A stretch of 64,000 nt of DNA. Origin: a virus. The notes under the pieces were generated by a model. It had not been told where the DNA came from. It searched no databases and saw only the letters and a program-made list of their open reading frames with translations. The stretch lies in IMG/VR virus record IMGVR_UViG_3300021963_000062, positions 1 through 64,000 of that record; one strand, given 5' to 3'. This document shows positions 54,684-63,066 of the stretch, piece after piece; position 1 is the stretch's first letter; the number at the start of each line of letters is the position of its first letter. The position numbers and the translations under genes are program-made.

Positions 54684-54976
54684 CACAGATTTTCCTCTTG
54701 CTCGGTAAGAATGACACAATCACTAGTGGGGTATGCCACACAGGTGAGGACGAACCCATTAGAGATTTGATCGTCATCCAGAAATGTTTGATCTTCATTG
54801 TCTACTGTCCCACTGATAAGTTTTCCAGCGCAAGCAGAACAAGCACCAGCACGGCAACTGGAAGGTAGATCAACGCCAGCTTCTTCAGCAGCGTCCAAAA
54901 TATACTGGTCTTTAGGGCATTGGATAGTCGTTTCGGATCCATCGGGGGAACGAAGAGTTACATTAAAAGAGGTCAT
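54683..54976 (-). CDS. petF: Plant-type [2Fe-2S] ferredoxin
   Basis: 97 residues with the cluster ligands CRAGACSAC (Cys41, 46, 49) and Cys79 ([12 protein letters not shown]). It accepts electrons from photosystem I; cyanophage PetF can feed reductases or bilin synthesis. Same length as host PetF. It follows a TTGACT-type promoter at 55000-55028. Confidence 0.95.
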   Translation of the reverse strand: MTSFNVTLRSPDGSETTIQCPKDQYILDAAEEAGVDLPSSCRAGACSACAGKLISGTVDNEDQTFLDDDQISNGFVLTCVAYPTSDCVILTEQEENL

Positions 54977-54999
54977 TGTGATTTAATAACAACAATAAG

Positions 55000-55028
55000 A
55001 GTTTATCAAGAAAGTCTTAAGAAGTCAA
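55000..55028 (-). promoter_or_regulatory. petF: Possible sigma-70-like promoter for petF
   Basis: TTGACT (55023-55028), 17-base spacer, TAAACT (55000-55005) on the minus strand, 24 bases before the petF ATG. Confidence 0.5.
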
Positions 55029-55032
55029 TAGA

Positions 55033-55158
55033 CTAGATGGGGTTGTATGCGGGAATCATCATACCCCCACCTTGATCATCGTCATCGTCTGCATCGTTAC
55101 TACCAATGGCACTTATGAAAAACCAAGTCCCTATTAGTATTACTGCAAACAATAACAT
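55033..55158 (-). CDS. Small membrane protein, 41 aa
   Basis: Frame for MLLFAVILIGTWFFISAIGS followed by NDADDDDDQGGGMMIPAYNP. One transmembrane helix and an acidic/Gly-rich tail. The ATG overlaps the hli stop (TGATG). Such proteins follow hli in T4-like cyanophages, with unknown role, probably in the thylakoid or cytoplasmic membrane. Confidence 0.6.
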   Translation of the reverse strand: MLLFAVILIGTWFFISAIGSNDADDDDDQGGGMMIPAYNPI

Positions 55159-55277
55159 CAGAGTACACCAGGAATGATTTGTCCGGTGATCAGATAAGAA
55201 CCAACTCCAGCAACGAAACCGAGCATTGCAAGACGAGCGTTGAGGATCTCAGCCTCAGGGGTGAAACCGAATTTCAT
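55158..55277 (-). CDS. hli: High-light-inducible protein (Hli), short form
   Basis: 39 residues with the single chlorophyll-binding helix motif: FTPEAEILNARLAMLGFVAG (ExxNxRxAM type). It starts after AAGGAGAACAATT. HLIPs bind chlorophyll and dissipate energy around PSII. It is coupled by TGATG to the next membrane protein. Confidence 0.88.
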   Translation of the reverse strand: MKFGFTPEAEILNARLAMLGFVAGVGSYLITGQIIPGVL

Positions 55278-55288
55278 AATTGTTCTCC

Positions 55289-55375
55289 TTAGTAAGTTTC
55301 AGAAAGTTTTTCTACGGAAATTGCCAACAAAACAAAGAAGGCAATACTAGTAATTGTAAACAGTACTTCAGTCAT
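55289..55375 (-). CDS. Single-span membrane mini-protein, 28 aa
   Basis: Frame for MTEVLFTITSIAFFVLLAIS then VEKLSETY: a single hydrophobic helix with an acidic/charged tail. Its stop is in the ribosome-binding region of the short hli gene. Possibly a photosystem-associated mini-subunit, but it does not match PsbX, PsbT or PetM by eye. Confidence 0.5.
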   Translation of the reverse strand: MTEVLFTITSIAFFVLLAISVEKLSETY

Positions 55376-55383
55376 CGTCTGTC

Positions 55384-55587
55384 TCAGAAGATACCGAAGA
55401 AAAGTTTACCAGTGAATGCATAGGAAATCGCACCAGCGATGATGCCCATCATGGCCCAACGACCATTGTACATTTCAGTGGTCTGCATAGGAGTCAAGAG
55501 ACCTTTGCGGTTATACTCTTGGTAAACCATTTGGGGTTCTTTGGCCCACATGTTTTGTTGACCACGATCATTCGTTGTTACAGTCAT
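55384..55587 (-). CDS. hli: High-light-inducible protein (Hli), long form
   Basis: 67 residues from ATG 55587 (MTVTTNDRGQQNMWAKEPQM). The C-terminal helix TTEMYNGRWAMMGIIAGAIS is the chlorophyll-binding HLIP helix (E-x-x-N-G-R-x-A-M), followed by YAFTGKLFFGIF. The frame is open further upstream but the promoter at 55615-55643 lies there, so the inner ATG is used. First gene of the hli-petF block. Confidence 0.9.
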   Translation of the reverse strand: MTVTTNDRGQQNMWAKEPQMVYQEYNRKGLLTPMQTTEMYNGRWAMMGIIAGAISYAFTGKLFFGIF

Positions 55588-55614
55588 TTTCGTTTTATTA
55601 CGAATTGTTACACA

Positions 55615-55643
55615 ATTATATAGGAAATCTAAAGAGTCGTCAA
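55615..55643 (-). promoter_or_regulatory. hli: Sigma-70-like promoter for hli
   Basis: TTGACG (55638-55643), 17-base spacer, TATAAT (55615-55620) on the minus strand, 27 bases before the ATG at 55587. Confidence 0.7.
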
Positions 55644-55665
55644 GCCCCTTATGTTTGCGATTCAT

Positions 55666-55693
55666 AAAAAAACCACCCCAGAAAGGGGTGGTT
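55666..55693 (-). terminator. Intrinsic terminator after outer-membrane-type gene
   Basis: A 9-bp stem AACCACCCC/GGGGTGGTT (55671-55679 with 55685-55693), loop of five, followed by T-run on the minus strand. Confidence 0.85.
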
Positions 55694-55716
55694 CCACTCA
55701 ACTTATGAGTATCTTA

Positions 55717-56094
55717 TCAGAAAGAGTAACGAACTTTCAGTTCACCACCGAGGGCAAACACTTCGCTATCAAAACCATACTCACCAGCAACTTTAGCCTT
55801 ACCAGTCAGACTTCCGGCGATAGGGAAGTTAACACCAACTTCACCAACAGCAACACCCTCATTGGTGCCACCATTGTTCCACTCATAACCAGGGCCGATT
55901 TCACCGAACACGGTCACACCATTGGAAGCCTTTTGTTCATAACCAACGCGAAGTTCGGTTTGAGCACCAGTGAAATCACCACCATCGGTGATAGTACCAG
56001 CAGCAGTGGTCTTAGACTCAACATAAGGGCCAGCGAAAGCAGCAGTGGCAAGGAAAGGGGCAACAGCAGCAGTTGCGATAACAGATTTAATCAT
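55717..56094 (-). CDS. Secreted beta-barrel/outer-membrane-type protein
   Basis: 125 residues. A classic signal peptide MIKSVIATAAVAPFLATAAF then A|GPYV, followed by alternating beta strands (TELRVGYEQK, GVTVFGEIGPGYEW, VAVGEVGVNFPI, GKAKVAGEYGFD) and a C-terminal aromatic strand ELKVRYSF, as required for outer-membrane insertion. Four to six strands suggest a small or oligomeric barrel. It has its own promoter and terminator. Possible role in altering host surface or release. Confidence 0.72.
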   Translation of the reverse strand: MIKSVIATAAVAPFLATAAFAGPYVESKTTAAGTITDGGDFTGAQTELRVGYEQKASNGVTVFGEIGPGYEWNNGGTNEGVAVGEVGVNFPIAGSLTGKAKVAGEYGFDSEVFALGGELKVRYSF

Positions 56095-56172
56095 TTAATT
56101 AATACCTCGTAAATTTACTTGCGGAATGGTTACCCGCAGATGAAAGAAGACTTGACTTGTCTTCGTTCCCTA

Positions 56173-56202
56173 ATTTTAACATTCTCTTTGGGATCATGTC
56201 AA
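56173..56202 (-). promoter_or_regulatory. Sigma-70-like promoter for the outer-membrane-type gene
   Basis: TTGACA (56197-56202), 18-base spacer, TAAAAT (56173-56178) on the minus strand. The leader to 56094 holds a GAAGAC/GTCTTC inverted repeat. Confidence 0.6.
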
Positions 56203-56207
56203 GGTAG

Positions 56208-56230
56208 TAAAAACCCACCTTTCGGTGGGT
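56208..56230 (-). terminator. Intrinsic terminator after the GT11/GT25 operon
   Basis: Stem ACCCACC/GGTGGGT (56213-56219 with 56224-56230), GAAA loop, then TTTTT on the minus strand, nine bases after the GT25 stop. Confidence 0.8.
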
Positions 56231-56238
56231 GGTTTGAA

Positions 56239-57045
56239 CTATGAAGTTTGTTGTTGAGCTTCTGATGTCCTTCCAAGATATGGATCATAATCCATAAGTT
56301 TTTCAATTTCTAGATCAGAACCACGAGTCTCCCAGAGATTTCTCAATCCATCATGAGATCCTCTGTGGAAAATCTCAATGTGTTCTGGATGAATGGAAGA
56401 ACCCAATTCAATCTTATACAAGAAAAGAGGAATTGCAAAAGTATTTCCAGAATTATAAATCAAATCATCTGCAACTGCACGAGGTTTAATTTGATAATCA
56501 AGTTTATACTTATCTCCACGACAATGGAATCTTACAATCTTTTCTGCATGGTGACGAGTAATTACATAACAAGCAGTAGAAAAATCATTGACAAATCTAC
56601 GATGTAAGTTTACATGAAGAGTTCCTGGACAAATAATAGCAAGTTGAACTACATCATAATCATATGGAAGTCTTGCAACAAATTGGCTCCAAGTAAAATT
56701 CCAATACTTTGCAATACTAATATCTACATCGTCTTCCATGACAACACAATACGGTGCATCAGAAGTTTCCAAGAAATGTTTGAGTAGTTTAAGGTGAGAA
56801 GTAACACAACCAATCTCACCAGAACTCATTCCTTGTGGATATCTGCCATGGATAATATCACTCAGATCATCATCTCTACCATCATACGCAGAGATTCTTT
56901 CATAATTTTCAATCTCCCAGTGTGCAAACATGTCTTCCATATACTGTTTGCGTTCTGGTTGATCATCTAAGTTGATATAGTAGATAGGACCAATACCTTT
57001 TAGTTTGTATGCGGACTTATTTTTATCCATTACAGCAACTTCCAT
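56239..57045 (-). CDS. GT25-family glycosyltransferase, canonical copy
   Basis: 268 residues from ATG 57045 (TGATG overlap with the upstream gene). It has IYYINLDDQPERKQYMEDMF, the standard GT25 segment SSGEIGCVTSHLKLLKHFLE and VVMEDDVDIS (EDD 104-106), then LPYDYDVVQLAIICPGTLHV. Only this copy retains the full 'GEIGC-x-x-SH' string, so it may be closest to the ancestor of the array at 21.5-26.8 kb. GC content is higher than in the array. Confidence 0.82.
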   Translation of the reverse strand: MEVAVMDKNKSAYKLKGIGPIYYINLDDQPERKQYMEDMFAHWEIENYERISAYDGRDDDLSDIIHGRYPQGMSSGEIGCVTSHLKLLKHFLETSDAPYCVVMEDDVDISIAKYWNFTWSQFVARLPYDYDVVQLAIICPGTLHVNLHRRFVNDFSTACYVITRHHAEKIVRFHCRGDKYKLDYQIKPRAVADDLIYNSGNTFAIPLFLYKIELGSSIHPEHIEIFHRGSHDGLRNLWETRGSDLEIEKLMDYDPYLGRTSEAQQQTS

Positions 57046-57899
57046 CAGAGAACTTCCCAACCCTCACAATAAAGGTCACTAGTATCTTTATCTGCATAAG
57101 AAGGACCAAACCACATTTTAGGTGCTACAATTTTACCAGCACCATTCTGCAACCAGGCACCCCACCAAGATAGTGAAGAGTTTGCGATAATACCACCTTT
57201 ACAATTAGCCATGATGCAGAGATCGACATAAGGAGTATAGGATCCATCGGGGTACTTTTCTTCTGGAGTAGAAACGTAGAAACGATCTGGTTTGAAAAGT
57301 TCTTGTTCCAGAACCCACTCGGGAGAATCTGAGACAACTACTACTTCTTGATCTTCGGGGAAAAGTGCAAGGGCTTTCTCATAATACTCTAGTGGTTGAG
57401 GAGGATGTTGATCAGAGCATTTGGTATAAGACCACTCAAATCCACGAGCATCCACAAGGTTAGGATCTCCACGACGAACATGGAGAAAGATAGGATCCTT
57501 AAGTTCACTAAGAAATCCTTTTACTGGAACACTTAAATCATCATGAAATGTAAAATCTTTACGAATCTCATCTTTAATATGTGCAAAATATTTTTCCGTC
57601 TGGAAGAATCCATGAATGGAAACATCATTTGGACAAAGATCTAGAAGTTCTTTATCAAAGTGATATTGTTTTTCAGCAACAATAGGAGCGAAACCACGAT
57701 CAAGCAAATACAAATTTGTTGATTTTACAGACTCAAGAGTAAAACAATTTGCTAGACTATAATTATCAATTCGTCTTTCACCAAAAGGTGGGATGCACCA
57801 ATCATAACCTTTAGCGGCTGCAATACCTCTAAGAGCCGCATACTGAAACATTTGGTTGCCTAAGCGACCATTATTTCCAAGTTCGTTAAACGCTAACAT
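57045..57899 (-). CDS. GT11-family glycosyltransferase A
   Basis: 284 residues: GRLGNQMFQYAALRGIAAAK (GT11 opening), IFLHVRRGDPN (donor-binding HxRRxD motif), VVVVSDSPEW, and GGIIANSSLSWWGAWLQ. GT11 enzymes are alpha-1,2-fucosyltransferases and related colitosyltransferases. First of three G11 paralogues around a GT-A gene. It overlaps the GT-A gene by 14 bases. Activity depends on GDP-fucose or GDP-colitose. Confidence 0.85.
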   Translation of the reverse strand: MLAFNELGNNGRLGNQMFQYAALRGIAAAKGYDWCIPPFGERRIDNYSLANCFTLESVKSTNLYLLDRGFAPIVAEKQYHFDKELLDLCPNDVSIHGFFQTEKYFAHIKDEIRKDFTFHDDLSVPVKGFLSELKDPIFLHVRRGDPNLVDARGFEWSYTKCSDQHPPQPLEYYEKALALFPEDQEVVVVSDSPEWVLEQELFKPDRFYVSTPEEKYPDGSYTPYVDLCIMANCKGGIIANSSLSWWGAWLQNGAGKIVAPKMWFGPSYADKDTSDLYCEGWEVL

Positions 57900-58707
57900 A
57901 AAGTTCTTTTCCTCTTTTTTTAATGTATTCTTGTTGACTATAATAAGATTTCAATTTACTTGGATCCCAAGTTCTAATATTTTGCCATAAATTATGATTA
58001 TCCATAAATTTAGGATTGTGGTAATGAGAATTGAAAGTTCTACCATGTTCAAAATGATATACATCATTATTAACTCTACCAACTTTGCATCCAAATGAAT
58101 TTAGTCTGTAGTAAAATTCACAGTCTTCTGCACCCCAAGAAATAAAATTTTCATTCCAAAGACCGACTTGGATTTCAACTTCTCTTTTTATCATTTGACC
58201 CCAACCAATAGAAGAGGCAACTCTAAATTTTGAATCAGTTAAAATACCAAAATCAAAATTAGAATCAAGAAATTGATTAAAAGTTGACTCAGAATAATTT
58301 ACAGCCCATTGATAGACTCCACACCCAAAAGGATACACTGCATCTGCGTTTCCAGATAATATTGCATCATAGGCAATATTATAACTTTTTTTGGGTAAAA
58401 CTATATCTACATCATGATTATAAACTATTTTTGTTTCTGAAGCAACCAACAAATCATTTAATATACGAGTTTTATGAAAAAACTTGTCATCGTTTTGTTC
58501 AAAAATATGAGTTAATTGATCAGTGTCAACATATTTTTTAATTACTGGAAGAGCCCTAAACCTAAAGTGAGAATGGGTATCAACCTCCTTTAATATTACT
58601 TTCGATTCTGGGAAATTTTTGAGGAGATATGTAACTGAAGTAATTACATTTTTAAGTCTATCTTCAGACTCAATACGACAAGGCAATAAGAATGTTAAAT
58701 CTTTCAT
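57886..58707 (-). CDS. GT-A glycosyltransferase with galactosyltransferase-type C-terminus
   Basis: 273 residues from ATG 58707 (ATGA overlap). A GT-A domain with DxD motif in VYNHDVDIVLPKK (Asp99, Asp101), and a C-terminal NENFISWGAEDCEFYYRLNS, the 'W-G-x-E-D-x-x-x-x-x-R' motif of family GT7/GT27 type enzymes such as chondroitin polymerase or GalNAc transferases. It is located between two GT11 genes with overlaps on both sides. Confidence 0.78.
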   Translation of the reverse strand: MKDLTFLLPCRIESEDRLKNVITSVTYLLKNFPESKVILKEVDTHSHFRFRALPVIKKYVDTDQLTHIFEQNDDKFFHKTRILNDLLVASETKIVYNHDVDIVLPKKSYNIAYDAILSGNADAVYPFGCGVYQWAVNYSESTFNQFLDSNFDFGILTDSKFRVASSIGWGQMIKREVEIQVGLWNENFISWGAEDCEFYYRLNSFGCKVGRVNNDVYHFEHGRTFNSHYHNPKFMDNHNLWQNIRTWDPSKLKSYYSQQEYIKKRGKELYVSV

Positions 58708-59600
58708 GATTCTACTGGAATTGGAGATGGATCGTTGTGAATTTTGATCCACCTTTCAGGGATCATATCTTTCATATTGTAATGAGCATAAGCAGGCCCG
58801 AACCAGGGATCAGGAACAACAACTTTACCAGCATCACCCTGCAACCAGGCGCCCCACCAACTCAGAGAGGAGTTAGCAATAATCGCACCACCACACAGAC
58901 TCATGAGACAAAGGTCAATGTAGGGGACGGCAGCACCATCTCCGAAGGTCTCATAAGATGAGTCCGAGAAGTGGAACCTATCACCTTGTAGCCATTCTTG
59001 GCGTTTGCACCAATCAATAAGATCAGAAACAACAATCACATTCTTATCTTCTGGGAACTGTTTCAGAGCTTCAAGATAATAATCAACTTTACATAGTGGG
59101 TGGTATTCTTGCACCATCTGATAAGCCCACTTTTCGCCTCTCCGACCAGTAAGATTTGGAGAGCCGCGACGAACATGCAGGAAGATGCAATTATCCCTTC
59201 CGCCAAGAGAATCAACAAACTCTTGACACGGTTCCGAATACGACTTCTTAAAACGGAAATCCTCACGGATAGAGGAGGCAATGGCCTCAAAGTACCTTTC
59301 CGTTTGAAAGTTACCCGAAAAATTCGTATTGTCCTCGCAATTGTTGAAGATATCTTCATTGAAATGCATATCCCTATATTCTACAGTTTTGTAGAAGGGT
59401 TCTCCAGTGTTCTTATTTAGATCACAGTTTGTAAGTTCAAATGCATCAAACAAACCATAATTATCTAAACGATCTGCGTCTGGGCCTGGAATAACCCAGT
59501 CAAACCCACGATTCGCAGCAAGACCACGAATAAATGCGTATTGAAACATTTGGTTTCCAAGGCGCCCCTCATTACCAAGTCCTTTAAATGATACAGCCAT
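58704..59600 (-). CDS. GT11-family glycosyltransferase B
   Basis: 298 residues: GRLGNQMFQYAFIRGLAANR, IFLHVRRGSPNLTGRRGEKW, VIVVSDLIDWCKRQEW, GGAIIANSSLSWWGAWLQGD. It has the complete GT11 pattern. Sequence identity to the neighbouring GT11 C is clear over the whole length. It shares its first base with the stop of GT11 C. Confidence 0.85.
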   Translation of the reverse strand: MAVSFKGLGNEGRLGNQMFQYAFIRGLAANRGFDWVIPGPDADRLDNYGLFDAFELTNCDLNKNTGEPFYKTVEYRDMHFNEDIFNNCEDNTNFSGNFQTERYFEAIASSIREDFRFKKSYSEPCQEFVDSLGGRDNCIFLHVRRGSPNLTGRRGEKWAYQMVQEYHPLCKVDYYLEALKQFPEDKNVIVVSDLIDWCKRQEWLQGDRFHFSDSSYETFGDGAAVPYIDLCLMSLCGGAIIANSSLSWWGAWLQGDAGKVVVPDPWFGPAYAHYNMKDMIPERWIKIHNDPSPIPVES

Positions 59601-60460
59601 TACTTACTCCACTCTTGAATAGTCCAACGATCAGGCACAATGTCTGAGGTATCTAGGTGAGTCATTGCAGTACCAAACCACTTCTTAGGATCTGGTGCAA
59701 CTACCTTACCACGATCATTTTGCAACCATGCTCCCCACCAAGAGAAAGATGAGTTTGCAATGATAGCACCAGAACAAAGACTCATTAGGCACAGATCAAC
59801 CTGTGGCAAAAGAGTGTTCTGCATTTGTCCAGTACCATCAATAGTACGATATGTATATCTACCATTACTTTCATTAAACAGGAAGCGATCCTGTTTGAAG
59901 AATTCTTGAGACTTACACCAATCAATATCATCAGTGAAGACAAAACAAGGAGTGTCTTCTGGAAATTCCTTTAACGCATCTTCAAAATACGATATCGGGA
60001 GGATGGGATGGTATTCTTCTCTACCAATGTTGTCAGACTGACGAATGTGGAGAAAAATAGGACTCCGATCCAGGCTGTCAACATACTCAGAACAAGGTAA
60101 TAGGTAATCTTTTTTAAACTTGAAGTCCTCACGGATCTCCTGTGCAATGTGACTGAAGTACTTTTCCGTCTGATAATAACCATCTAAGCTCACATTGTCT
60201 GGACATTCTTCAAAGAACTCCGGAATAAAGCAATGGTCATTCTCTTGTATATATTGACCATTGACAAATCCAATGTTAGACTCCTTAACATTTGTCATCT
60301 CAAATGTTTCAAAGAGGCCATAATTGTCTTTATGATCATATGTATCTGGAGGAATAACCCAGTCATATCCTCGTTTTGCAGAAATACCTCTCAATGAGGC
60401 ATACTGAAACATCTGGTTACCCAAACGTCCATTACTTCCTAGCCTATTATAACCAATCAT
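59600..60460 (-). CDS. GT11-family glycosyltransferase C
   Basis: 286 residues: GRLGNQMFQYASLRGISAKR, IFLHIRQSDNIGREEYHPIL (here IRQSD replaces HVRRGD), CFVFTDDIDWCKSQEFF, GAIIANSSFSWWGAWLQNDR. All other GT11 landmarks are present. The altered Arg-motif might change donor use. It begins the operon after a promoter at 60485-60512. Confidence 0.83.
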   Translation of the reverse strand: MIGYNRLGSNGRLGNQMFQYASLRGISAKRGYDWVIPPDTYDHKDNYGLFETFEMTNVKESNIGFVNGQYIQENDHCFIPEFFEECPDNVSLDGYYQTEKYFSHIAQEIREDFKFKKDYLLPCSEYVDSLDRSPIFLHIRQSDNIGREEYHPILPISYFEDALKEFPEDTPCFVFTDDIDWCKSQEFFKQDRFLFNESNGRYTYRTIDGTGQMQNTLLPQVDLCLMSLCSGAIIANSSFSWWGAWLQNDRGKVVAPDPKKWFGTAMTHLDTSDIVPDRWTIQEWSK

Positions 60461-60484
60461 AAGTTACTTTTTAATCATTTTTTT

Positions 60485-60512
60485 ATTTTAACAGACAAAA
60501 TTTAATTGTCAA
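60485..60512 (-). promoter_or_regulatory. Possible sigma-70-like promoter for GT11 operon
   Basis: TTGACA (60507-60512), 16-base spacer, TAAAAT (60485-60490) on the minus strand, 25 bases before the ATG at 60460. The -35 lies in the last codons of the upstream oxygenase gene. Confidence 0.5.
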
Positions 60513-61134
60513 CTTCATAACAAAAAACAGATAATCCTATTTTATGTTTATGAGTATTACTAGATGAATGAAGTTGTCTTCTATTCCAAACTATACAATC
60601 TCCTGGATTCCATTCAACAATATTGTTAACAGTTAATCCATGCATATTTTCATATGGTAGATGTGAAAGATATTTTTCATATATTACCTTATCAAAAGGT
60701 TGATCATTATAATTCTTTATTTTAGAATAATCGGCAACTCTATCATCTCTTTTGTATGTGGATCCCCCACCATCATATATGTTTTTGCCTTTTACAAATT
60801 TAGAAGCGTTACCTTCCCAATAATTATCAAAAAATACTGTACTGCCACCATCAGAAACCAAAGGAAATAAGTATTGTATACTTGGTTTTAATTTACCATA
60901 TCCACTATCAACATGTACCTGAAAAATTCCTCTCCAAGTTTCTAAATAAAAAACTTCTTCTACTAAAGAATCAACTGTTTTTTCAATTATATATTGAGGC
61001 CAATCAGTAACATTCCAAATCGGATGTTTACTTGAAACGTTTTCGTTAGTTTCTTTTAGATTATCATCAGAATGATAAAAATCTAAAAGTTTTTTAATGT
61101 CTTCAGAAGATAATACATTTTTTAAGATATTCAT
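60502..61134 (-). CDS. 2OG-Fe(II) oxygenase
   Basis: 210 residues: FQVHVDSGYGKLKPSIQYLF (His-x-Asp), GGSTVFFDNYWEG, and a C-terminal WNPGDCIVWNRRQLHSSSNT, HKHKIGLSVFCYEV with distal His and a Lys/His-rich 2OG-binding region. It sits between the GT11 operon and the sugar dehydrogenase gene. Substrate unknown; a nucleotide sugar or glycan is plausible. Starts one base after the dehydrogenase stop. Confidence 0.8.
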   Translation of the reverse strand: MNILKNVLSSEDIKKLLDFYHSDDNLKETNENVSSKHPIWNVTDWPQYIIEKTVDSLVEEVFYLETWRGIFQVHVDSGYGKLKPSIQYLFPLVSDGGSTVFFDNYWEGNASKFVKGKNIYDGGGSTYKRDDRVADYSKIKNYNDQPFDKVIYEKYLSHLPYENMHGLTVNNIVEWNPGDCIVWNRRQLHSSSNTHKHKIGLSVFCYEVDN

Positions 61135-61135
61135 C

Positions 61136-62278
61136 TTAAATATTAATTGACATTATACTAATATCTTTAGGTGGTTTACCAAATCTAACTTTGTCGCCAT
61201 ACTTCTCAGATAGATGGTCCAATTGTTTGATGATAGATTCAACGTCATCAATGTAAACGGTATAACCTTCATTCAGAAGATCTACACAAAGACGGTATTG
61301 TTGACTCTCGGTTAGAATATCAGTTCCTTTTTTATAGGAAACATATTCAAAATAAAATGGGCGACTATCCGTATTTTTCTTTAAGAAATACTTTTTGAGG
61401 AACTTTGCATGTTCATCATTAAAGTTATCAGTAGTCTCACCCAAATTATAATTCAAACCTTGTTTCTTTGCAAATGCAGCAAAGGATCGGTTATCTCTTG
61501 GAAGACATGGGCCACCAAACCCATATCCATAGTTCAAATATTTATTACCAACTCTAGAGTCGTTGCCGATGGCATTAAGAACGGTCTCAATCTCATTTTC
61601 CAAACCAGCCATGATCATTACTTCACCAACCATGTTTGCATAACTGATCTTAGTAGTCAGATAACAATTCACTGCGAGTTTAACAAGTTCTGCAGCAGTT
61701 GTTGACATGCAACTAATCTTTGGTTTGGTAACTTGAATCTTCTTATACATCTCAGATAGAGAATGCATAACTTCTTCATTATCACCACCGATCAGAACCA
61801 TATCTGCATGAGTAAGATCTTTAATGATGGATCCCTGTGCGATAAATTCTGGATTGTAAATAACACTTACACCATAAGACTTAAGTTGTTCTTGGAACCT
61901 TGCACAATCTCCTGGATTTGTAGTACATCCAACAACAAATGTCTTACCAGAAACATCACCAGCAGTTTGAATATCGCGGATGACATCATAGACTGCGTTT
62001 ACATTATAAGAACCATCATCTAAAGATGGAGTTGCAACAAGAGTAAAGATAATATTACACTCTCTGATAACTCTTTTATTATCAGTTGTCGCTTCAATGT
62101 TGCGAGCTTCTTTCAAGTGTTCTGCAACATGAGGTTCCGCAGTTTCTATGATTTTTTTATTGAGGTTTTCTACATAATCCTCACGAATGTCTGAGACCAG
62201 GACATCATATCCTGCATTCTCCATAAGGAGTGCAAGACAGATTCCCAGTCTCCCTGCGCCGATTAATCCTATTTTCAT
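61136..62278 (-). CDS. UDP-glucose/GDP-mannose 6-dehydrogenase-family enzyme
   Basis: 380 residues: Rossmann start MKIGLIGAGRLGICLALLME, VATPSLDDGSYN, IYNPEFIAQGSIIKDLTHAD, AELVKLAVNCYLTTKISYAN and the catalytic GYGFGGPCLPRDNRS with Cys258. It oxidises a nucleotide sugar at C6 to the uronic acid, or a related sugar; the substrate (UDP-glucose, GDP-mannose or UDP-HexNAc) cannot be fixed by eye. It overlaps the NadE gene by four bases. Confidence 0.88.
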   Translation of the reverse strand: MKIGLIGAGRLGICLALLMENAGYDVLVSDIREDYVENLNKKIIETAEPHVAEHLKEARNIEATTDNKRVIRECNIIFTLVATPSLDDGSYNVNAVYDVIRDIQTAGDVSGKTFVVGCTTNPGDCARFQEQLKSYGVSVIYNPEFIAQGSIIKDLTHADMVLIGGDNEEVMHSLSEMYKKIQVTKPKISCMSTTAAELVKLAVNCYLTTKISYANMVGEVMIMAGLENEIETVLNAIGNDSRVGNKYLNYGYGFGGPCLPRDNRSFAAFAKKQGLNYNLGETTDNFNDEHAKFLKKYFLKKNTDSRPFYFEYVSYKKGTDILTESQQYRLCVDLLNEGYTVYIDDVESIIKQLDHLSEKYGDKVRFGKPPKDISIMSINI

Positions 62279-63066
62279 AGCTTGAATGTGGGAATTTCTA
62301 CCATCTTATGTTTGTTTTGCATGTGAAACTTCTGATACACATTGATTGCATTAGTTTGTTCTTCATTGAATGTTAGTGGATCTTCTAAGAGACCCCTTTC
62401 CATAACCCACTCAAGAAGTGCATAAGAAGTTCCGATCTGATCTTCATCAGTTCTACCATCATCCCAAAGACCATCGGTGGGTGGTGCAGAAACAATTCTC
62501 TCATCTACACCTAGATGTTCACCAAGCATCCATACTTCAGTCTTGTAGAGATCTGCAATAGGAGCAATATCAATACCACCATCACCGTACTTAGTATAGA
62601 AACCTACACCATAATCTTCAACTTTATTACCAGTTCCTACGACAATACCATTAACTGTTGTGGCAACTTGGTACAAAGTTACCATACGAAGTCTTGAACG
62701 AGTATTGGCTTGTGCAAGTTTATTAGTTGCAAAATTTTCACCAATATCATTAGATATTGTTTGAAGGAAAGAATCATAGACCGAACTCATATCAGTCTTG
62801 ATAAACTTTACATTACTAAATTTTGACTCCAACCACTTACCATGAGCATCAGAAAGAGACTCCTGATTTTCAAGTTGATTAATAGGCATCCCAACAACGT
62901 AAGTTGGCATACCAGTCAAAGCACAAAGAGTAGAAACCACAGAGGAGTCAATTCCTCCAGAGATTCCTACTACAAGACTCTTAAGTTTAGGATGGGTGAT
63001 GCAATAATCGGAAATCCATTTTACAATCCGATCTTCCAACTCATCATAGTCTTTGATACGATTCAT
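62275..63066 (-). CDS. nadE: NH3-dependent NAD+ synthetase
   Basis: 263 residues: P-loop SGGIDSSVV (residues 36-44), NTRSRLRMVTLYQVATTVNG, IVVGTGNKVEDYGVGFYTKY, GDGGIDIAPIADLYKTEVWM and the ERIVSAPPTDGLWDDGRTDE segment. These are landmarks of NadE and not merely of PP-loop amidotransferases. It amidates nicotinate adenine dinucleotide to NAD+, the cofactor of the adjacent sugar dehydrogenase and Gmd (NADP). It overlaps both neighbours by a codon. Confidence 0.88.
   Translation of the reverse strand: MNRIKDYDELEDRIVKWISDYCITHPKLKSLVVGISGGIDSSVVSTLCALTGMPTYVVGMPINQLENQESLSDAHGKWLESKFSNVKFIKTDMSSVYDSFLQTISNDIGENFATNKLAQANTRSRLRMVTLYQVATTVNGIVVGTGNKVEDYGVGFYTKYGDGGIDIAPIADLYKTEVWMLGEHLGVDERIVSAPPTDGLWDDGRTDEDQIGTSYALLEWVMERGLLEDPLTFNEEQTNAINVYQKFHMQNKHKMVEIPTFKL

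Noticed and set aside
62275-63066. Alternative reading of nadE as an N-acetyl sugar amidotransferase
   Set aside because: The SRLRM...GTGNKxED...TKYGDG order is that of NAD synthetase.
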